Positions 19,564-30,539 of a DNA stretch of 64,000 bases are shown here, one piece after another. The notes under the pieces are model-generated. The model worked only from the letters and a program-made list of their open reading frames with translations, had not been told where the DNA came from and ran no database searches. The first letter of the stretch is position 1, and every line of letters starts with the position of its first letter. The position numbers were made by a program, and so were the translations under genes. Source of the stretch: Chondrilla cf. caribensis (Eukaryota; Porifera; Demospongiae; Chondrillida; Chondrillidae); contig OZ026568.1 of NCBI GenBank assembly GCA_964020155.1, positions 2,746,320-2,810,319 on the forward strand, written 5' to 3'.

Positions 19564-21287
19564 CTCTTATTACATATAGATTTATTTATATTTATTTTGT
19601 TTCTGTCATTGATTTATGAAAACTAGATGATTATTTTATTAACGTATACACGTATTATTATGGAGTGTATTTATTATTACGTTATGGTCTATTGTATTAT
19701 TCTTAGTTATAATAATTATTGCTATTTTATTGTGATTACTGTTTATTCATATTGGAGCAGTATGTTCATAACATTGTATATTTAGCAGTTGAGACTACAT
19801 TGTTAGATAGATATGTACATTGTACAGTTAAAGAGATGTATGCACCTTTCCAGACCACACGTGCATAGATGCATTACTATGTATATTATACATATGTACA
19901 CACATACTGTACATGTACATAAAAACACAGTACCAGCATTACATTTCACTACTGTTGAAAGTATACTATTGAAATATATTATTACATACATCTTAATGTA
20001 AATGAAATATTACATACATCTTTGAACATATATCAATATTATTATAATAATAATATTGTACATTTATTTCAATGTATATATTCCAATAAATTTAGATATG
20101 TACGTCATGTATGTCCTTGTGCGATGAATGTACATTTTCAAACATATTATGTACATACATCCACCACACATACTGTACTTAATATGGTGCATGTACATAA
20201 GACGTTTTGAACACTAACAATACATCTCAATTACATTTGTTGGTATTATATTGATACTACAATGATTATTACATATGACCATCTGATGTATTTACATTTT
20301 ATACCACATACATGTGCATACATCACACATCCATATTATCCATCACACATGCATAAATGCATCGCCCATATGTACACAAATGATACAGATTATGTATATA
20401 CGTATACATACCCCTCACATACTGTATATGTACTTATCATGCACATACGTATATAATAGAGAGGTTCCACTGTATATATACGTACATACTGTATGTACAA
20501 ATTTATATTATTTATATACTTTGTGTATTGAAACCAATGATCACCTTATAATTATTGTTGTTGTGTATTTGTTAAAAACATGTGTACATACGTACACTGT
20601 ACATATTGCAGTAGGCGTAAAGTGGATAAGTACATAAGTACGTAATGTTTTGCACCAAAAATAAGGACGTCCACAGAGCATGATCATGACAAAAAGTTAA
20701 GATAGCATAACAATCTATACCTACAACAAAACTACACCTATATGTACGTTACCCCAACCTGACAGGTACTGTAATACGTACAGTATTTGTATGTAATGAA
20801 CATGTAAACAATGAACTTTCATATATACAAAGCAACCTGTATACATCTCAATATTATTACAATTGTTAGTATTAGATAGATATACACCATTACATACTGT
20901 GTGTACGTAGTCTGCATGTACATAATGAGACATACAGTACCACCAGTATACATCTCAATTGGAGTTGATAGGATTAGATAAATATGTACAGCATAATATG
21001 TGTGTGTGACATATGTACATATATATGTGCATACACAATACATATGCATTCATTCATTACACATGTATACATGCATGACATATGCCTAGATGTACACACA
21101 TTCATGCATACATATCATGCACATATCCCATACATATTGTACATGTACACTTTGTACATGTATACAATGAAGCATCTGTAGTACATTAAAAAGGTCAAAA
21201 GACAGTATATAAAATTAATGTAAGTCTAACTTAAGTTTCACCATTATACCCTACCTCTACCCCTACACGATCACAGATTTAATTGGT
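19564..21287. other. AT-rich intergenic DNA, no gene seen
   Basis: Dominated by TACATAC/GTACATA-type low-complexity DNA with repeated phrases such as ACATCTCAATT..GTTG..TATTA. It looks like decayed versions of the tandem repeat that follows at 21288. No ORF with protein-like composition. Confidence 0.6.
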
Positions 21288-22343
21288 GTAATTCAGTACG
21301 GACATAAGCCAGACATAATGTATATACGTACATACCGTACAAGTACACAATGAGATATATTATGGTACAAACGTTACATTTCAGCTATATTTGATAGTAT
21401 TACATAGGTATGTACAGTATACTTGTCCACATGGTGTATGTACATTCTTGTATACACATGCCTTAATGTATTTCACATATATCTACACATAGTACATACA
21501 TTACATATACCTATATAGACCGCGTCATACTGTACATAATGGTCATGTACACAGAGATATATGTACAATATATATACGAGCAGTACATCTCAACTACAGT
21601 TGATAGTATTACAGAGATATATGTATACAGTATACAGTTCATGTGGTTTATGTACATACATATTATTTCTACACCACACATGTGCATACACCACAAGTAA
21701 ATACAGTCATCACACATAATATGTACATATGTACGTACACCCATACTGTGCATGTATGTATATACAAAAATAACATTTAATCTATTGTGAATTGTAATAG
21801 ATAATTTGTATACGTATTGGTGTAATTTAGTACGGACATAAGCCAGACATAATGTATACACGTACATGCCTTACAAGTACACAATGAGACATATTATGGT
21901 ACAAACAGTACATTTCAACTATATTTGATAGTATTACATAGGTATGTACAGTATACTTGTCCACATGATGTATGTACATTCTTGTATACACATGCCTTAA
22001 TATAATATTACACATATATCTACGTAGTACATACATTACATATACCTATATAGATCGCGTCATATATACTGTACATAATGGTCATGTATACAGAGATATA
22101 CGTACAATATGTATATCTCAACTACAGTTGATAGTATTACAGAGATATATGTATACAGTATACAGTTCATGTGGTTTCTGTACATACATATTATTTCTAC
22201 ACCACACGTGTATACACCACAAGTAAATACAGTCATAACACATAGTATGTACATATGTACACCCATACTGTGCATGTATGTATATACATAAATAACATTC
22301 AATCTATTGTTAACTGTAATAGATAATTTGTATACGTATGTTG
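21288..22343. repeat. Two tandem copies of a ~540-bp repeat
   Basis: Copy 1 starts near TTCAGTACGGACATAAGCCA and copy 2 near 21827 with TTTAGTACGGACATAAGCCA. They stay aligned over their length, including ACTTGTCCACATG..GTATGTACATTC and the block with TCATGTGG. Copy 2 runs into unrelated sequence after TTGTATACGTATG. Non-coding. Confidence 0.75.
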
Positions 22344-22439
22344 GTTTGTGTCCACTGTTTCTGGCTATTGGCCGTCATCAGTACAGTGTAGCAAAAAGCA
22401 ACTGTAGACAGTGTTTTGACTGCCCCAGCATACAAAGCT

Positions 22440-22715
22440 GGTTATTTCTATGCATACAAGGCATAGTTGGGTTCTATGCATACAAGGCATAGTTGTGTTC
22501 TATGCATACAACGCATAGTTGGGTTCTATGCATACATGGCATAGTCAGGTTCTATGCATACATGGCATAGTCAGGTTCTATGCATACATGGCATAGTCAG
22601 GTTCTATGCATACATGGCATAGTCAAGTTCTATACATACAAGGCATAGTCACATTCATGCATACAAAGCATAGGTAGATTCTGTGCATACAAGGTATAAT
22701 CAGGTTCTAAGCTTT
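22440..22715. repeat. 26-bp palindrome-containing minisatellite
   Basis: About ten tandem units of the form TTCTATGCATACATGGCATA plus GTCAGG. Each unit carries the inverted pair CTATGC...GCATAG around a 7-nt loop. The array lies about 110 bp beyond the stop codon of the Rep-helicase gene, on its 3' side. The last units are more diverged. Confidence 0.85.
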
Positions 22716-22828
22716 GCAGGCACACATAGTCAAACACAAATGTTTACATACATTGGCATAATGAAATTTTGTGGTGACATAACCACGTTTTATGGATGCA
22801 AAGCAGTTCACTTTGTACGTGCATCAAT

Positions 22829-25800
22829 TTACATAGTAGCAAACAATACCTTCAGTCTGTCATCTTCACTTTTTCTTTCTAAAAGACGCTGACTACCTGC
22901 CAAACTTTGAAGTCTTTGAAAATCAAAAGACGGCTTGAAAGCCAAATCTGATAATTGACGAACTCTAGAACATGCAACAAAAGTTAAACCTGGTGTAAAC
23001 TCCCTTTTGCCTATGTCAATCACAACCTTGTTCAAAGTCAAACCCTGTGCTTTGTGAATTGTGATAGCCCACGCAAGTTTAAGGGGTAGCTGTTGTCTAG
23101 ACATGACAGTATTACCTTCTACCCAGGTACGTTTGAGAGGTACTATGGGTATAGTCCCATCATGCAAAGTTGGTCCTGAATAGTGATCAAATTTGACCAT
23201 TACTGCCTGTGGAAGATCTGGAGGAGATCCTCTCAAATAGGCAATTGCTTTGACAGTTCCCATGGCACCGTTCATGAGTCCTGCTTCAATCCACAGGTTG
23301 TTTGTTAGCATAATTCTGGCATCTTTACAGAGGTTTATAACTGCTTCAAGACCTCCACATTCGTCAGGTGATGCTTTTGAAGCATTTGGACCTGTGTGCA
23401 AACCTTGAATAGTCGCAATGGGATGTCCACTGTCTTTTAATTTTGCCAAGTTGTATTCACACACAGATTCTATGGTAGGGAAGAGGCGTGGAGCATCTGC
23501 AAAAGCATACAATTCATGACTTGACAGACGTGCCATTGATCTTGTCATCAACAATTGCCAGTCTTCAACTGTGACAGCAGCATTACGCAATCTGAACAGT
23601 AAATCTCTGAAAGCAACTTGTTCAATCGAGTTTCCATTTTGACGCATCTGTTGTTGTAAGACAATTGCGTTATTGAACATTTGGTAGACAGCTCTACCAC
23701 GATCTGATATAGCTGAACTGACTCGTACTGTAAACACGGCTAGATCCATCACTGGAGGTAGTTGACCAAAATCACCAACCAGAATGCATGAACAACCTCC
23801 CAGGACTTCATCTGTTGTTCGTGGGAAAGCTTGCCGTAATCTGTAGTCTACTTGACCGAGCATCTTTCTTCCCATCATACTCATTTCATCAATGATGAGA
23901 TATTTTACTCCATTCCACCTGTCTTGCAGTTGTTGTAGTTGGTGTCCTTCCAATGGTCTGAATTCACCTTTGGTGGGTAGACTCAGTAACGAATGCAGAG
24001 TTGCACCTTGGACGTTGAAAGCCGCAACACCAGTGGGAGCTGCAATTAGAACTTGTTGGCCTAGAAGTTGTCGCAAACAATTAATGAGAAATGATTTCCC
24101 CGTACCAGCTGTACCTGAAATGATCATTCTTAGAGGATCTGTGCTTTTGTTCAGGAAATGCAGCTTCACTTTGTCGTATGCTGTTCTCTGATGACCTTGC
24201 AAAAGAGCTGGATCGACAGCATCAGAATGAAGTGTTGTTGAAACTTGACTACCCTTAGCGGTTATGATGAAACGATTTGCTTCTTCCAGATTTGGATAGA
24301 CTTTTGCAGCGTCTTGCCATTGCACTGAAGACGGTTCATCCACTGTTGAGTCACTTGGATGTTGGTTGCAAAGTATCATCCATTCTTCAGTGAACCGGTT
24401 TGTTTGACCTGCTTGTGCATTTTGTTGGTGCTGATCATCATCGTCATCATTGTGATCAACATGCAATACACGCTGTACATCATCTTCAAGGCATGGTGGA
24501 ATCTTCCCACTGGACAAAAATTCAACATAGGCTGCTTCGTAAGTTGTGTGTCCATTCTTTAACGAATCTACACATCTGAAAGGGATATGTAACATCATTT
24601 TCTGCATACAATATTGTTCAAAACGTGCTCCATTTGGGTCACAGGATATATACGGTCTGACAATCACAACTGCTGTCTTTGTTCGCTTGGAAATGGATGT
24701 TTTGGTACAGTGGTAATTCTGTACAAACTTGAGCAGTGTTATTTCATCAAACTCTGATGTTGAAGGACGTTCCACATACTTATCAAGAGTTGATAGAGCT
24801 GTGGCAGTGCTTCCTTCTTCCAGATTATTCTGAATTTCTCTGGACCCATCCAGGCTTAAGTAGACATACTCTCGTGTTGACAAAGACATGGGTAATTGCA
24901 AAAGTAGATGACATGTTTCTTGAGCTGAGAAATCCCTTTCTGATAGAGTTTTCATCAGTAGCTTCTGAACTGCCTTCAAAGACCGATCATCATCTTTGAG
25001 ATTTCGCACAATTGTGGCATAAATGTCCTTGAGAGATTCTGATCTATTTTCAGACTTGGTTGCATACTTTGCAACATACTGGATGACTTTCTTTTTCGAC
25101 ATACAGTATTGCATATCCACATTGGCTCTCCATCCGACCAGCTGAATTGGGTTGTAACTGTTGATCAGGGGATCATTTCTGGACGTAGTCAATGTTAAAT
25201 CACCATCCTCATTGAAATCGACTTTACTCTTTTGTTCCAATGGTTTGGGAAAACCAAAGCGACATACTTGTCTTCCATCAACATTTCTAAGGCAATATGC
25301 TTCTGAACACATAGTGTGCCTCTCACATGTGGCAATGAGTTGAGTGAGGTCTTCAGTGATATCCCGCCTGGCATCCAGAAATGATTTGTTGCATACATGT
25401 GGATCTGTTTGAGGTTTTGGCGCTTGACTGACATCTGGATTGCTCTGTGGCAATGCTGGATTCTGTGTTGACACTAACGAGTCAATAAAATTTAAAACCA
25501 GCTGTTTGTGTCCTTCTGATACATTAGGGTCACCATAGATTTTTTCCACATCAGGTGCATCAGACAACCATGCAAGTCCATGGATGTGAGGACTTCCTCT
25601 GTGTTGCCATTCGAAACGCAGCCAATAGTCTTTCACTCTGAGGATACCCTTGTAGAAATACTTTATGAATTGAATTACTCTCTCATAGAAGAACCAGTCA
25701 GCAATTGCAGGGTTTTCAATGACAGCATCACTGCGTGACTTCTTATCGTTGGGGTTTGAACAGATTAGTTCAGCCAATTCTGGCCACTGAATGTCTGCTG

Positions 25801-27859
25801 CACTGTGGGTGAAAAATATTGTTGGCATCCCAAGGGTGTCCACCATTGCTGTCAACCTGGTACGTTGTCGCATCCAATACTGCCGGGTACCACGCAATGA
25901 TGTTGCGAAATGGAGAACACGATTTGCAAGTGATGTCCCTTCAGTGCCTATCATATCTTTCAGCTCTTCAACGCTTAGTTGGGCATCATTGACATTTTGT
26001 TTGACGTATATCCGTCCTGTCTGTAAGGCACGCCAACGCATCTCTGTATTCAATGCAAAGTAGCGGAATCGAGGGTGCTTTGCAAATCTACCATCTTTGT
26101 ACAACATCAAATGTTTGAAGTAGGTCCCAATGGTTATAGGACGAAGTCTTGGAACAGTGAAATCTCCTCTTGCATTTGGAAACAGAGTGGGGAATGCTAA
26201 AGAAAAGTACCCCTCATGGTTGAATTCATTGATTGCAGTGCCCTGTATACTTGGCCAAGAAACAGGATTGTTTTGAGCTACTTGCTGCCGGATGGTGTCA
26301 TCTTCTGTGTTTTGATTCGATTGTAACAATGGCAAAAAACTGCTTGATAGCTCATGACTTTGATCTTCCTGTGTACATTGACCCAATCCAATTTCTTCAA
26401 ATGAGCAATTTGGTAATTCATTGATGATTGAACCATCAATTGGCAGATGTTCGAGAACTCCCCTATCAATTGTTATGTCTTTGAAATATGGATTGTTGTC
26501 TATTAGCCATTGTAATGCTGCCAATATTTTGTGTTTTCGAACACGAAAATCTTTGTGTCGGCCATCGCTGTAGTGTTTTCTTACAATGAGAATGTTCATT
26601 TCTGATGGCGATCTTGGTAATGACTTGACAAAGTTGCTCACATCATGAGGTAGACTGATGACATGTCCACTATATCCCAATTGACCATGGGGTAGTCTAT
26701 ATATTGTCATCATGGGCATAATTGGCGATATAAGCATTTGTTCTGTTTGTGAAAGATCTTGCAATTCTGGCGGAACTGCACATGGATGCATGTTATTTTC
26801 AGCAGAGAACAGCTTTGTTTCATTTTGATCTTTCAAACATCTCGTACATGTACTTCCATGGCAAGAGATTGATGGAAAACCTTCATTACATGTAATACAT
26901 GTGTTCGGCTGGTATGATGACATCACATGATGGAACTCAATTAATCTTGATTGAACGTTTGTTGTGAGTATGTCGGGTAAATTCTGGAACTGCAGACACT
27001 CATTATTTTCTTGCACAGAGGAACTGAATAAAAGAGGGGTTTCAACTTGATTGCTTTGCCTAATATTTGATGGTCCCGGTTGGTCACTATCATCATTACG
27101 AACTTTTTTGGCTTGACGTGAAGTTTGCGCAGACTTCCTTTTCAGTCTCAATCTTTCTTGGCATTCACTCTCGCTTTCGTTTTGTTGTATGTGCAAATTT
27201 TGCTGTCTTAGCATCTCCAAACGTTTCTGCCTCTGTGGTAGAGTTTCAGCATCAATACGTTTTTCGGCAGATTTTCTGAGGACTTCCAAACGTTCCTGTC
27301 TCTGTGGCAGAGTTTCAGCATCAATACGTTTTTCAGCCGATTTTCTGAGGACTTCCAAACGTTCCTGTCTCTGTGTTAGGGTTTCATTATTAATACGACT
27401 CTGAGCAGACTGTCTCATCTCTTTCAAACGTTTTTGTGTTTGTACAGGGGTTTCAGCATCAATACGTTCTTCAGCAGATTGTCTCAACTGTTCCAAACGT
27501 TCATGTCTTTGAGCAGGGGTTTCAGCATCAATACGTTCTTCAGCCGATTGTCTCAATTGTTCCAAACGTTCATGTCTTTGAGCAGGGGCTTCAGCATCAA
27601 GACGTCTCTGTGTTGACTGTCTCAATTCCTGCAAACGCTGTTGTTTTTCAGATTGACTTTCAGTATCACGGCGTTTTTGTGTTATTTGTTGAACTCTATG
27701 CAATCGTGCTTCCCTTTCTGCAATACTTTCGGATACAAAACGTCTTTGAGGTTCTTGTTGAACACGTGAAGTAGAACTGACAGTAATTTGTCTCTTAAGC
27801 TGATTCTTTATTTGCTGTCTCATCTTTTGTACTTGTCTTTGTGCCATAGATTTGTCCAT
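22829..27859 (-). CDS. Helitron Rep-helicase (1676 aa, intact single coding exon)
   Basis: One uninterrupted frame with the full set of Helitron parts. Residues ~45-225 are repeats of about 23 residues (RQSAEERIDAETPAQRHERL type), predicted helical. A Cys-rich finger follows (CITCNEGF...CTRCLKD, ~320-345), then the Helitron-like N domain. The HUH nuclease motif HRGSPHIHGL is near residue 753, and the paired tyrosines YVAKYATK are near 926. The PIF1-type helicase has Walker A GTAGTGKS (~1251), Walker B LIIDEMSMMG (~1325), VGDFGQLPPV (~1361), and TIHKAQG and FVACSRV near the C terminus. These activities nick and unwind DNA in rolling-circle transposition. The ATG at 27859 follows a splice acceptor (TTTTAG|ATCC), so upstream exons are non-coding. 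No stop or frameshift was seen, so the protein could be active. Confidence 0.93.
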   Translation of the reverse strand: MDKSMAQRQVQKMRQQIKNQLKRQITVSSTSRVQQEPQRRFVSESIAEREARLHRVQQITQKRRDTESQSEKQQRLQELRQSTQRRLDAEAPAQRHERLEQLRQSAEERIDAETPAQRHERLEQLRQSAEERIDAETPVQTQKRLKEMRQSAQSRINNETLTQRQERLEVLRKSAEKRIDAETLPQRQERLEVLRKSAEKRIDAETLPQRQKRLEMLRQQNLHIQQNESESECQERLRLKRKSAQTSRQAKKVRNDDSDQPGPSNIRQSNQVETPLLFSSSVQENNECLQFQNLPDILTTNVQSRLIEFHHVMSSYQPNTCITCNEGFPSISCHGSTCTRCLKDQNETKLFSAENNMHPCAVPPELQDLSQTEQMLISPIMPMMTIYRLPHGQLGYSGHVISLPHDVSNFVKSLPRSPSEMNILIVRKHYSDGRHKDFRVRKHKILAALQWLIDNNPYFKDITIDRGVLEHLPIDGSIINELPNCSFEEIGLGQCTQEDQSHELSSSFLPLLQSNQNTEDDTIRQQVAQNNPVSWPSIQGTAINEFNHEGYFSLAFPTLFPNARGDFTVPRLRPITIGTYFKHLMLYKDGRFAKHPRFRYFALNTEMRWRALQTGRIYVKQNVNDAQLSVEELKDMIGTEGTSLANRVLHFATSLRGTRQYWMRQRTRLTAMVDTLGMPTIFFTHSAADIQWPELAELICSNPNDKKSRSDAVIENPAIADWFFYERVIQFIKYFYKGILRVKDYWLRFEWQHRGSPHIHGLAWLSDAPDVEKIYGDPNVSEGHKQLVLNFIDSLVSTQNPALPQSNPDVSQAPKPQTDPHVCNKSFLDARRDITEDLTQLIATCERHTMCSEAYCLRNVDGRQVCRFGFPKPLEQKSKVDFNEDGDLTLTTSRNDPLINSYNPIQLVGWRANVDMQYCMSKKKVIQYVAKYATKSENRSESLKDIYATIVRNLKDDDRSLKAVQKLLMKTLSERDFSAQETCHLLLQLPMSLSTREYVYLSLDGSREIQNNLEEGSTATALSTLDKYVERPSTSEFDEITLLKFVQNYHCTKTSISKRTKTAVVIVRPYISCDPNGARFEQYCMQKMMLHIPFRCVDSLKNGHTTYEAAYVEFLSSGKIPPCLEDDVQRVLHVDHNDDDDDQHQQNAQAGQTNRFTEEWMILCNQHPSDSTVDEPSSVQWQDAAKVYPNLEEANRFIITAKGSQVSTTLHSDAVDPALLQGHQRTAYDKVKLHFLNKSTDPLRMIISGTAGTGKSFLINCLRQLLGQQVLIAAPTGVAAFNVQGATLHSLLSLPTKGEFRPLEGHQLQQLQDRWNGVKYLIIDEMSMMGRKMLGQVDYRLRQAFPRTTDEVLGGCSCILVGDFGQLPPVMDLAVFTVRVSSAISDRGRAVYQMFNNAIVLQQQMRQNGNSIEQVAFRDLLFRLRNAAVTVEDWQLLMTRSMARLSSHELYAFADAPRLFPTIESVCEYNLAKLKDSGHPIATIQGLHTGPNASKASPDECGGLEAVINLCKDARIMLTNNLWIEAGLMNGAMGTVKAIAYLRGSPPDLPQAVMVKFDHYSGPTLHDGTIPIVPLKRTWVEGNTVMSRQQLPLKLAWAITIHKAQGLTLNKVVIDIGKREFTPGLTFVACSRVRQLSDLAFKPSFDFQRLQSLAGSQRLLERKSEDDRLKVLFATM

Positions 27860-28065
27860 GCTGATCCAGCCTTTCAGGATCTAAAAGTTGAAAAGTATTT
27901 GATCACTATGTATTTGTGAGCACAATTATAACATGGATGCAATGAAAACAATGTGCATGCTTGTCTTGACTGCATAAGACATAAATCATTTGTACACAAG
28001 TGTTTCATGCACATTACATACCATGCAATAAAGACAAATGAGCAACAATGTTATACTAAACTCAC

Positions 28066-28955
28066 CTAATAGTTGGCCTTGAAGACAATCAATACAATGG
28101 CTCTTATGGTATCACAAAGGTACAAATGTTGTTGTGACGATCTACAATGTTGAAAAACAAACAACAGAATGATTAAGATATCCACATTCATAATATACCT
28201 ATAACATAGCAAAGACAGCAACACATGCAAATGGTACATCAATGCACACAACACATTTATGTACATTGAAAACACAAATCCCACAAATGTTGAAAAGTCT
28301 TTGATGCATTTGAGCCATTAACATATAGATGCACTGAAAATAATGTGCATGCTAGCTTTCACTGTATAAACATACAACACTTGTACACCAAGTATCATGC
28401 ATATTGACACACAAAGACACCATCACATGCACACAAGCATCACGCATGTACTAAACTCACTTAATAGTTGGCCTTGAAGACAATCAATATAATGGCCTTT
28501 AGTATCACCAACTTAAGATACAAATGTTGTTGTAAGGATCTACAATGTAAAGAAATAAACAACATAGTTAATACAACCTCCATTTATAGCTTGACCGTAT
28601 ACAGTAAACAGCAATCACTCAAACGGTAAGATATTTACATGTAGTAGTAGCTATAACTATAACAGCAAAGACACCAACATATGCACACAGACATCATCCA
28701 AATGGTGCATCAATGCAGACAATACGTGCATGCACATTGAAAACACAAATGCCCATGTGACAAATGGCAACATTGTTATACTAAACTCACCTAATAGTCC
28801 TCTTGTCCAAAACTGCTAGTAGATATCTCCAAATGGAATCGATTGTACAATAGAACTGCTTGTACTCTTGTCTGGAACTTGAAATAGGTAACTCTGAATA
28901 AAATCGGTTGTAAACAGAACAGCTTGTATAAGCTCACAATTCCCAAAGGAAGTGC
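28066..28955 (-). other. Non-coding 5' exons and introns of the Rep-helicase gene
   Basis: A first exon ends at 28792 (ACTATTAG|GTGAGTTTAG). Two similar short exons follow at 28461-28539 and 28066-28141, each with acceptor ATTGTAG|ATC and a donor of the same kind. They come from a tandem duplication of about 395 bp and share CTTCAAGGCCAACTATTA. The coding exon begins about 20 bp before the ATG at 27859. None of these exons appears to code. The model rests on splice signals only. Confidence 0.5.
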
Positions 28956-28975
28956 GAAGTTACTTCTAACGTGAC

Positions 28976-28983
28976 TATTTATA
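28976..28983 (-). promoter_or_regulatory. TATA box for the Rep-helicase transcript
   Basis: Reads TATAAATA on the minus strand, about 20-30 bp before the likely start of the first non-coding exon. It is followed on its upstream side by two CACGTG palindromes. Confidence 0.55.
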
Positions 28984-29006
28984 GGCACGCAGCGGACTCA
29001 GTTGTA

Positions 29007-29051
29007 ATTTATCACGTGATAAATCAATGTATCCCCGTTTATCACGTGATA
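29007..29051. promoter_or_regulatory. Pair of CACGTG palindromes upstream of the Rep-helicase promoter
   Basis: ATTTATCACGTGATAAAT is a perfect 18-bp palindrome (29007-29024). TTTATCACGTGATA recurs at 29038-29051 with a shared CAATGTATCC spacer. CACGTG is an E-box core bound by bHLH factors in animals. It could also be a terminal feature of the element. Confidence 0.45.
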
Positions 29052-29099
29052 TTCAATGTATCCTTGTTACGTGTTCTGTCTCGGTGTACGTGGCCCACC

Positions 29100-30530
29100 C
29101 GTCGAATTTACAGCCAAAAATGGGTTTAAAGTATAGATATGTAGTTTTTCGAACCATTGGACAGATTTACGAATGTCTACACTATGAACGCAAGATGTAT
29201 TTACGCGTGAAGAAATCCCCGACTCGCTGAAGGCGGACTTTGTTTCTCCCGTCGTTTCCTGTCTTTCAGAAAGCGTCCTGAGTGTCCCCGCATGTTTCTA
29301 GGACCCTTGCGGTACATTAAGAAGCCAACAAGCACAGCATAAAACCTTAACTGTACCCTAACCCTAACCTACCATCCCCCTACCCCTACTGCCTACCCTA
29401 ATCAAACACCGTTTCCAGCAAGCTCTTTTCAGGTGAACATGCAAGGAAAATACATTGTAGAGTGGCTATACACATGCAGTATGCTGACTTCTGTCTGTCT
29501 CATGTTGCAGCAGCTGTGTATTAGTAACAGTGGGAGCAACAACAGTTGAAGTATGCATTAAAACAATGTTAATTCACATTGTCTGCAGTACATTAAATGC
29601 CAGTGGGTATAGTCTAAAAACCTACCCCTAACCCTAACCCTAACCCTACCCTAACTCTACCTTAACTTACTCCCTACTCCAAATGTATTATAAGATGAAA
29701 TACCAAATGTTGATAAGTGTGTACATCAAAATGCAGTGATGTCATCCCATTGTGTTAGACAACTACAGCTTGTCCCGTTCATGCAGGTGCATATGTCAGC
29801 ATGTGCACATAGTGTCTGTCCCATTTAGCAGCAGATGTGCCTAAGTTGAAGTACAGGAACAATAGCAGTTGATGTATGCGTTACGACAACGTTACTTTGC
29901 GTTTCTATGTGTGAGACCATTCGGCCTTAACATGTATTTCGAGATTCCTTGTTCCACAAGAGAATCATTCAGACCGAAAAGGTTCAAGAGCATGAATATG
30001 TAGTCTAACGAACCATGTAACAGTTTTATAAAGGTCAAAGCAATGAGAGATAGTGTTTTAACACGTAAGATATAACGCCCGACTCGCCGAAGAAGGACCC
30101 TGGTCCCCCCGTCGTTTCCTGCCTTTCAGAAAATGTCCCGAGTGTCCCCGCGTCTTTCTAATTCTAGAAGAATGTTTCTTGTGTTTGGAGAACGGTTCGA
30201 AGGTGATCAATTCGGCTAGTTCCAGAATTGGCAGTCGATCAAAATGGCACGGCGTCCCAGAGAAAGAAACGTCAGCGTGTTTGAAAAATCGCCTCGATCG
30301 TCTCGTAAAGGACATCCACGTCTTTCTCCGGACGTCCCTGACGTCTCGAAAAGAGTTTCCGTCCTTCAAAGGGTCTCACGATCGCGCCAGACGTCGAAAA
30401 CGTTGGCCAAATTGTTGGCCTAAATTCGTAATACAAACATATATATATATATATATATATATATTTCCACACCGGAAGCGTAGGCGGGCAGGCGGCCGAC
30501 TCGCAAGAGAGGGGCTCGCTTAGGCTCGCC
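29100..30530. other. Interval with a duplicated GC-richer segment, no confident gene
   Basis: The segment at about 29210-29300 (CCGACTCGCTGAAG...TTTCAGAAAGCGTCCTGAG) recurs at about 30075-30155 with changes. CCCTAA-like runs lie at about 29354 and 29620. The stretch 30160-30420 is GC-richer and open for about 100 codons on both strands, with no recognisable domain. About 30440-30463 is (AT)n. Confidence 0.5.
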
Positions 30531-30539
30531 CCAATAATA

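Noticed and set aside
22440..22715. CRISPR-like regular repeat array
   Set aside because: Units are contiguous with no unique spacers, and the context is eukaryotic. It is a minisatellite.
30179..30523. 114-codon frame in the GC-richer segment before R2
   Set aside because: Open on both strands, biased composition, runs into an (AT)n repeat and shows no recognisable domain or splice context.
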